64,000 bases of DNA. It comes from Lingula anatina. Taxonomy: Eukaryota > Brachiopoda > Lingulata > Lingulida > Lingulidae. The notes under the pieces are model-generated. The model was not told the DNA's origin. It did not search any database and saw nothing but the letters and a program-made list of their open reading frames with translations. Below are positions 58,701 to 64,000 of this stretch, in pieces. The stretch's first letter is position 1; each line of letters starts with the position of its first letter. The translations under genes and the position numbers were made by a program. The stretch is taken from NCBI RefSeq assembly GCF_001039355.2, contig NW_019773959.1, positions 239,441 to 303,440 on the forward strand. Reading direction: 5' to 3'.

Positions 58701-61119
58701 ATGATTTTTGAAGACTTTCTCCAACAAATAACCACCACTAAACCACACTCATTGTCTTTGACTACATAGAACTGTTAGCCAGCAGATGCATAGACATGCA
58801 CGTTAATAATTTCAGTAACAATGGCTATTGTTTTACTGTATATTTGGTATTTGGTTTTGTACTTCAGGTCAGTGCAATACTTTCATGAAGATGGAGATGA
58901 CCCTGCCATTTTGAGCTTGTGCTATCCAGCATTGTATGATCTGCCTGCCTGTACAAGACTTTGGAAAATGTATGGGGTATCAACTAATATAGAAAATGTT
59001 GCACAAATATTACTTAATAAATAAAAGTTTTAAAACAAAGATGTCCAACATGGACATCCAGAATGATTCCAGAAAATCAATGCAAAATCTGTTTAAGTCA
59101 TTGAGCTCCCAATTGAATGGATTGTTAAAGTTAAGTGGAGCTGCTTCAACTGAAAAGCAAACTGATTTTGTGGAAGACAAAATTAAGGTAAAGATTAAGG
59201 GTGGGTGGGTTTTGGTCTGCTATGCAACATGAGGTCTAAGTGGAACTGTTTAGATTGATATGGTAAGTTGAATTTTTCCTAAGTAATAATGTACCACAAT
59301 ATTTATCATTCATTTATGATAAATTGTTCCCCAAGGAGCTGGTTTTACAGAAGATTTTTAGGCAAAAAACATTGGTCATATTTTTTAAACTAAATTTTGG
59401 TCTTCTGGTAAATTATATTGTAGTTTATTAAAAAAATGAAGCAACACTTTTTGTGAACTAGTATTGATTTATCTTGAGTCAGAGTAGACTTATATAATTG
59501 TTCAGTCCAAGTTTTAGTCTAAATTTCTTTTGCGAAACCAGCTCCAGAGCCCATTATCTGTAATGAAGTGACTGTAAACACAACTGTACATTTTTGGCAC
59601 TTCCTGATACAGTGGAACACTTTACTCATCCCTGTAGACACCATTCAAATGGAATTTTATATCTCTGGTGCATTAGTTAATTGTTCTTCAATCCTTTTTC
59701 CTATTTGAGAGGACTGAAGCACTGAAAATGATCTGTTGAGACAGCAAGTTGAGTTTGAATAATTCATCAGTGATACATTGCCAAGAAGATGTTTACCACT
59801 TTACACAAAATACGTAATCGGATATGGAAATTTGATTTACTTGGCCTGATATGCTCTGCAGTTAAAATGTCTGTCTTTTCTATTCTTAGATATGTTTTAA
59901 CATAATCCACATGAAGGCCATCTTTCAAGTAAGAATAATGTGGTTAAGGTTGAACCAGACAGCCTGTAGTATTTCATTCTAACAAAGCAAATCACTGACC
60001 AAAGTTGGCAGGAAATGAGTGTAGTGAAGTAATGAATCATACCATCCAATTTCATCTAACACCTAAATACCTTCCTTTTCAGTGCTATTAATCTGCTGCT
60101 GAAGCAGGGAAAAGTGAAAGAGGTAAATGTGGTAACAATGCCCAGATTTGATAACACAAACTCTTTATAGAGCACTCTTGCAATTAAAGCTGCACAGATA
60201 TAACAGTGCCCGTTTCATTTTATCCTAGTAAGGTGTAATCATCTTGTCATAAATGTCTCTTGTAATAATAATGATAGAATGGCAAGGTATATTAATAATT
60301 AGCAGTGTGTCAATTGGCAGTATATCTTGGACCCAGCTGCCTCTAAGTTGTCTCTAGGGCACTCGTTGTAAGGCAGTCAGAAAACTAATAAAGCACGAAG
60401 CTGTGACAGGAGAGGGCTTTGATGGACTGATTGCATGCTGGAAGTTTCCCTTTTCTGTTTGAAACTGCCTGATTAACCACAGACACTGTATTTGCTTTCA
60501 ACAGAAATAGCAACATGTATTGATTATTTTAGATGAATATGGAACATTTCACTTTCATTTTTCAGATGCAAAATGTAGTATTTTTGAAAAAGGATGGGGG
60601 GGGGGAGACACATTGTTTACTGATTGTTTCTTGTTATTCAGGTGACAGGATTAATGTTTTACATTTTAGGTTCACAAAGCATACCAGAAGGCAGTTGGAA
60701 GTCTCCAGTACACCGTGTCTTTATGGAAAGATGTAATATTTTCTCATTTCCCTAGTTAAATTGGATTTTTCCTAGATTTGTATTAGCCTTAAAGGAAAAG
60801 GAAAAACTTAAGAATAAGACACATTCTTATTTTTATATAAAACTTAAACATGTTGTAGCACTGGATATTTAATGTAAAGTTTCAATTGATTACATGTCAG
60901 AAGTACGTTAAAATTATCATTTGTGTAACATTTTTTTTTACAAATTGCCATCTTGATTTAAAAACATTTCTATTTCTGCAATATTTTATATCATTACAGT
61001 TCATCCTGTTTGCCATCAGTCAACAAGCAGCAGAGGTTGTAACCAAGTTGATAGAGGAGTGCAACCGTTTAGAAGTGAACATTGCTCCCTTTGTTGCCAC
61101 TATACTCAAACTTTCTTGA
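37732..61119 (+). CDS. ZFC3H1: ZFC3H1 (PAXT subunit, nuclear RNA exosome targeting)
   Basis: ZFC3H1 joins the helicase MTR4 and sends polyadenylated nuclear RNA to the exosome. Exons: 37732-38374, 39268-39489, 39666-39742, 40133-40358, 40630-40892, 41192-41336, 41546-41601, 41936-42124, 42287-42379, 42740-42856, 43060-43430, 43781-43955, 44128-44898, 45164-45256, 45563-45672, 45809-45937, 46206-46327, 46534-46635, 46753-46860, 47044-47221; then, in two assembly copies, 47585-47777, 48147-48332, 48550-48717, 49181-49359, 49585-49705, 50328-50411; then 54240-54343, 54621-54731, 55050-55154, 55321-55483, 55691-55791; then 58868-58969, 60083-60122, 60670-60732, 61000-61119. Using one copy gives 2009 residues, close to human (about 1990). 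Domains: acidic EEGELSDDGEI near the N-terminus, SR-rich and proline-rich stretches, coiled coil (exons 11-13), CCCH finger CRFDLKGTCNEECPWQH (exons 16-17), then HAT/TPR-like helical repeats to the end. The start is the first in-frame ATG after an upstream stop. Confidence 0.96.
37936..38007 (+). repeat. Duplicated peptide motif in ZFC3H1 exon 1
   Basis: NIPGLDLVN (37936-37962) and DIPGLDLVN (37981-38007) are almost the same peptide encoded with several different codons. The protein motif is kept while the DNA has diverged. Confidence 0.8.
41616..41788 (+). mobile_element. MITE in ZFC3H1 intron
   Basis: The ends ctggggtagcgctagca and tgttagcgctaccccag are a near-perfect 17-bp terminal inverted repeat. 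Both flanks are cttct (41611-41615 and 41789-41793), a 5-bp target duplication. The 173-bp element has no coding capacity; an internal ttagccaaatt / atttggctaa pair extends the symmetry. Confidence 0.85.
42857..42862 (+). promoter_or_regulatory. Probable GC splice donor in ZFC3H1
   Basis: The exon can end GTAGAG with the intron starting GCAAGC (RQSVE then TPKPAAQ), or end six bases earlier with the weaker donor GTAGAG (RQS then TPKPAAQ). Both keep phase 0. The GC site matches the consensus better. Confidence 0.55.
46107..46182 (+). repeat. Short tandem duplication in ZFC3H1 intron
   Basis: atcagtttgtaaaaatggaa with the following attctccaccattttcc occurs twice in a row without change. Confidence 0.9.
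47226..50560 (+). repeat. Duplicated ZFC3H1 block (exons 21-26 in the listed order), copy 1
   Basis: It matches 50834-54166 throughout, including introns, with a few per cent substitutions and small indels. It holds exons 47585-47777 to 50328-50411. Most coding differences are silent. Confidence 0.95.
50561..50831 (+). other. GC-rich, unique contig tail
   Basis: Sequence present after copy 1 but absent after copy 2. It starts with the palindrome acagacaca-ga-tgtgtctgt and a GC-rich hexamer array of gatgcc/gccgtc units (about 50605-50655). It stops at the N at 50832. I infer the start of an insertion on one haplotype. Confidence 0.55.
50832..50832. other. Single-N assembly joint
   Basis: It separates the tail of copy 1 from the start of copy 2 of the ZFC3H1 block. 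Confidence 0.85.
50834..54166 (+). repeat. Duplicated ZFC3H1 block, copy 2
   Basis: It carries exon copies 51188-51380, 51750-51935, 52150-52317, 52787-52965, 53195-53315 and 53935-54018, identical in length and phase to copy 1. Amino-acid differences are few: His/Leu and Ser/Thr in the first exon, Ala/Val in the last. Copy 2 runs on directly into the next exons. Confidence 0.95.
54181..55909 (+). repeat. Second duplicated ZFC3H1 block, copy A
   Basis: It holds exons 54240-54343, 54621-54731, 55050-55154, 55321-55483 and 55691-55791. It matches 55911-57649 with scattered differences, and ends at an N. Confidence 0.95.
55910..55910. other. Single-N assembly joint
   Basis: It lies between copies A and B of the second ZFC3H1 duplicated block. 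Confidence 0.85.
55911..57649 (+). repeat. Second duplicated ZFC3H1 block, copy B
   Basis: It carries exon copies 55978-56081, 56328-56438, 56792-56896, 57063-57225 and 57432-57532. Coding differences from copy A are Val/Ile and Val/Met plus silent changes. It continues into the intron before the exon at 58868. Confidence 0.95.
57650..58867 (+). other. ZFC3H1 intron after the second duplicated block
   Basis: Non-coding. It has a short tctctctctctc-cacacacac stretch at about 58660-58682. I recognise no gene. Confidence 0.6.
59041..59185 (+). CDS. Doubtful small reading frame inside a ZFC3H1 intron
   Basis: An ATG at 59041 opens about 48 codons (starting MSNMDIQNDSRKSMQNLF) with mixed composition. 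They end at a plausible donor (attaag, then gtaaag), and an in-frame stop lies further on. The family alignment of ZFC3H1 joins 58969 directly to 60083, so this is not part of that protein. No partner exon is known. Confidence 0.2.
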
Positions 61120-62906
61120 AGCCCAAGAACCAGTTGTAATATTAGAGCCCTGTCAATGATTAGATTATTGTCCTTTTACATTAAATATAGCCCATTAAAT
61201 TTTATTTATTTTTAAATTCTTCTGAAATGGTGTAAACAGGTCAGAGATATTTCAACTTTTAAGTGAATATTAAGAGTTGCAAATTGCTTGTTAAAGAAAA
61301 TCTTTTTTTTTTTTTAACGTTTGGCAGCATGGACTTATTATCCTGCAAATCTGAATTTTGACCTGAAAATTTAAAACATTTGAAGGCTGGGAAGATCTAA
61401 TAATAATAAAAAAGTAACTTTTTATCACAAACTTGCAGGCCAAACCACACAGTTGTTGGTCTTGTGCTCCCTGGCAAAGTGTGAAAATGAACTAATATTG
61501 AAAGAAAATATTCAGTATGACAGAACTGAAAACCTATCACACTGCCCTTCGGTAATGTTTATGGTATCCTTGGCAACAGCATGATAACACCAGCAGTGAA
61601 GAATGCCCATACAACCTGGAGAGATTGGAATGATTACTGCGCAGTAAGTATGGTGAACAAAACCAGATGGAAGTTCTGTTCAAACCCTCTCTGGTGTATA
61701 TACATATATGTGTATGCTGAGACAGATTGGTGATGGAAAAATCAATGAGCTGAAAGTGCTTGTGCGATTTGAGCCTCCACCAAATCAACCAGGAAATCAA
61801 TTATTCTGTATACAAGAGCAGTGTAAATAAGCTTGTAATTAAATCGAATATGAAACCTCATTCCTTATGGATTATTTCTCAGCAAATCTGAACAACCAGG
61901 TACTTCATTTGCGACACATATGTTACACATTTCTGTAAACTGCAAAATTCATTGCGATTTTGAAAGTAGTAGGGAATTCATGATAGTCCCAGTTACTTGT
62001 GACTATCAGAAACTGCTTACAGATTGAATCTTCCATCTGAATTTGTTCATGTATATCTGCTTGGAGATATATAACTAAAAATGGTATTAATAAGCACAAG
62101 TGACATTGTTTTGTTTTGCATAACTATGTATAATCTAGATTTTTTGTTGATAATGGCAGTATTGTGTCTTTGTTGTTGTTGTTGTTGTGCTAACTTGAGT
62201 TGAGATTCCAGCCAGCAAACAAGATGTTGGTCTACTTAATAATGGTGGTGTACTCCAGAACAGTTTATTGAGCTGGAAAGTTTGATACAGTAACAAATTG
62301 ATGCACTCTACAGCTGCTTGCGGATCTTGTGCTCTACTGCACCGGAGTTTAATGCTTCACTTCCTGTATTTCTACAAGAATTGTTCACTGATGATTTGAT
62401 ATACTGAGACCTCCAGTGCACTATGGAACATTGTGCCTGTAAGCAGACGTTGCTTGGCATCGTTTTGAGTCACACCTGAGGAAAACTACAGACCTGTTAA
62501 AATTTACTTAAGAAACATCTCATGAGTGCTTATCAGAACGACGTAGTTAACAGTAGACAGATATATTTATCATGTACTGGTATTTCTCATATTTCCTGTT
62601 GTAGTTTATGAAAACTTGATTGAAGCTGCTTCAGGGCTTCTGAATTTTTATGAAATTTTGGCTTCTTGTTTTGAGAGACAAATATGAAGCAAAATTTTAC
62701 AAAAAATACTAGACATTATTTGCAAAAAAAAGCTTTTACATACAAAAATAGACAATGGCAAAGAATTTTACTGAAATATTTTTGTGAATGAACTTGAAAT
62801 GGTCAAAATGTAATTTTTTTTATTTTTGGTTGAGTAATCTGTGAAAATACCATTTTTGGAAATATTGTACGCTTTATTTATTTAAACAAATAAATTATGT
62901 TTACTA
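61120..62906. other. ZFC3H1 3' untranslated and intergenic sequence
   Basis: AT-rich, without convincing open frames on either strand. A (TTG)n run lies at about 62170-62188. Confidence 0.65.
61405..61410 (+). terminator. Possible polyadenylation signal of ZFC3H1
   Basis: AATAAA about 290 bp after the stop codon, within an AT-rich 3' region. Another candidate lies near 62888. Confidence 0.4.
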
Positions 62907-63284
62907 CTATGCTCTTTTGTTTTTCATTATTACTGAATAATTGCCAATCATAAATGGCAACAATATTGGATTTACAAAAAAAAAAAAAAAGAAATGAAAC
63001 ACAATTGCGGTAAGTTTCTTGTGGGAGGACGGTGCCTCTAAAGTCTGAAGGACTTGAGATATGATTTGTCTTGAAAGTAAATGAGTAGAAATCCAAGTAG
63101 TTGGTCGATATAAGTGGTCGTATTTCGGTCCTGAAGTGTCGTGAGAACCAACTTTTAAAACTTTTCCAGCAAAGTGCACAAAATTAATACCTGGAGACGA
63201 CTTATTGAAGTGAGTCTTCATTTTCAACCTGATTTTGACTGGGCCTTGAAACTTTGGCGGACTAGTTTTAGAGTTGGTGGCCAT
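62907..63284 (-). CDS. Doubtful minus-strand reading frame or first exon
   Basis: ATG at 63284 opens 125 codons. The first 31 (MATNSKTSPPKFQGPVKIRL and following, basic) end at a fair donor (ccag, then gtatta). The unspliced frame continues to residue 95, then becomes a phenylalanine run from a homopolymer. It could be the first exon of a gene or chance. I do not recognise the family. Confidence 0.28.
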   Translation of the reverse strand: MATNSKTSPPKFQGPVKIRLKMKTHFNKSSPGINFVHFAGKVLKVGSHDTSGPKYDHLYRPTTWISTHLLSRQIISQVLQTLEAPSSHKKLTAIVFHFFFFFFVNPILLPFMIGNYSVIMKNKRA

Positions 63285-64000
63285 AAATTTTGGAATTTCA
63301 AACGTCTGTTGATATGAAAAGATCGGTCAGGCTTAGAAAAGTAAAATAACCAACAAGAAATTAGCGTCTTGGCAGCAGTACATTTTGCACACCCCAGCTG
63401 GGCTTGTAGACAGATGATTAAATAGTTTCGTCGCCAAGGCCAGAGAAGGTTCTAAATGAAATTTGCAGAAGCAAATCTACAACAAAAATCACTTTCATTA
63501 TTATTCTTTGTGTAAATTTCCAAACTGACTGATAACATTTGACTGAAATGGAAGCAGCGTGTTCGCATATTTCGCGGGAACTTCCTTTGCAGCAAGTGTA
63601 AACTATAAGAAAATTCTATTTGAATTCCCCATTTTCTTTCCTAATTGCCTTGTATGATTGTCAAAATTGGTTGCTGATTTCCCCAGGGAGTTTGTGGCCA
63701 TGCTTCTCTTGTAAAGTCACGGGGGTGCCGAGAAAACGAAGATAAACGTATGCTATTTTCCTTTCAATTGCAAAATCCACATGAGAACAGCAAAAATGTC
63801 TTCGTCTTTTTTCGTACATTTTTTCAATTTTTTCTTTATCGCCAAGGAATGCTATATCCCAAACTGTTGAGAAAACTGATGTTTTCAGGTTGTTAACTTC
63901 TTATTTTTACGTAGTAAAATCTATCGCCTATATCTATATTACGAATTTATCTCAAAAACTTGAAACTCCAGCTGCATGTAGCTCGACCAGACGCTTGTCA
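63285..64000. other. Unannotated right edge
   Basis: No splice-compatible exon or RNA gene was recognised. It may be upstream sequence of the doubtful minus-strand frame. Confidence 0.5.

Noticed and set aside
61537-61800. 87-codon minus-strand frame
   Set aside because: It has the composition of random non-coding DNA, no splice context and no recognisable motif.
1-64000. tRNA, rRNA, CRISPR or bacterial-type operons
   Set aside because: No cloverleaf, rRNA core or spaced direct-repeat array was seen; the window is ordinary animal nuclear DNA.

Overview
This is nuclear DNA from an invertebrate animal, not a bacterium or a virus. The base composition is AT-rich. The genes are cut into many short exons with GT...AG introns, there are microsatellites and small DNA-transposon relics, and five animal-type genes are present. 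The gene content fits a highly heterozygous marine invertebrate (mollusc, brachiopod, hemichordate or similar), but the sequence alone does not fix the phylum.

Layout. (1) 340-17515, plus strand: 35 exons of DEPDC5, the large subunit of the GATOR1 complex that restrains mTORC1. Only about the first 100 residues lie off the left edge. (2) 19060-33969, plus strand: an ankyrin-repeat protein in five exons with a 12.8-kb intron. (3) 27194-32491, minus strand, nested inside that intron: a 291-residue multi-pass membrane protein of unrecognised family, with an apparent two-fold internal repeat and a KKXX-type C-terminus. (4) 34215-37510, minus strand: WARS2, mitochondrial tryptophanyl-tRNA synthetase, tail-to-tail with the ankyrin gene. 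(5) 37732-61119, plus strand: ZFC3H1, the PAXT subunit that hands polyadenylated nuclear RNA to the exosome. It is head-to-head with WARS2 across 221 bp. (6) 61120-64000: mostly non-coding, with one doubtful minus-strand reading frame.

The assembly is the biggest trap. Single-N joints at 21719, 28495, 50832 and 55910 each sit at the end of a repeated block. The repeated blocks carry exons 4-6 of the membrane gene and exons 20-25 and 26-30 of ZFC3H1. One pair is almost identical (an unmerged contig overlap). The others look like the two alleles laid end to end. A gene caller that uses every exon would produce false internal duplications. Between 21720 and 25464 lies a stretch of satellite-like and mobile-element-like DNA with a 284-bp gap, probably present on only one haplotype.

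The recognised genes have separate housekeeping jobs: nutrient signalling at the lysosome, mitochondrial translation and nuclear RNA decay. I see no operon-like system and no convincing new multigene system. The most useful leads are the unrecognised membrane protein, the artefactual duplications, three small inverted-repeat elements (two with target-site duplications), non-canonical GC splice donors and a reading-frame break in the ankyrin gene.
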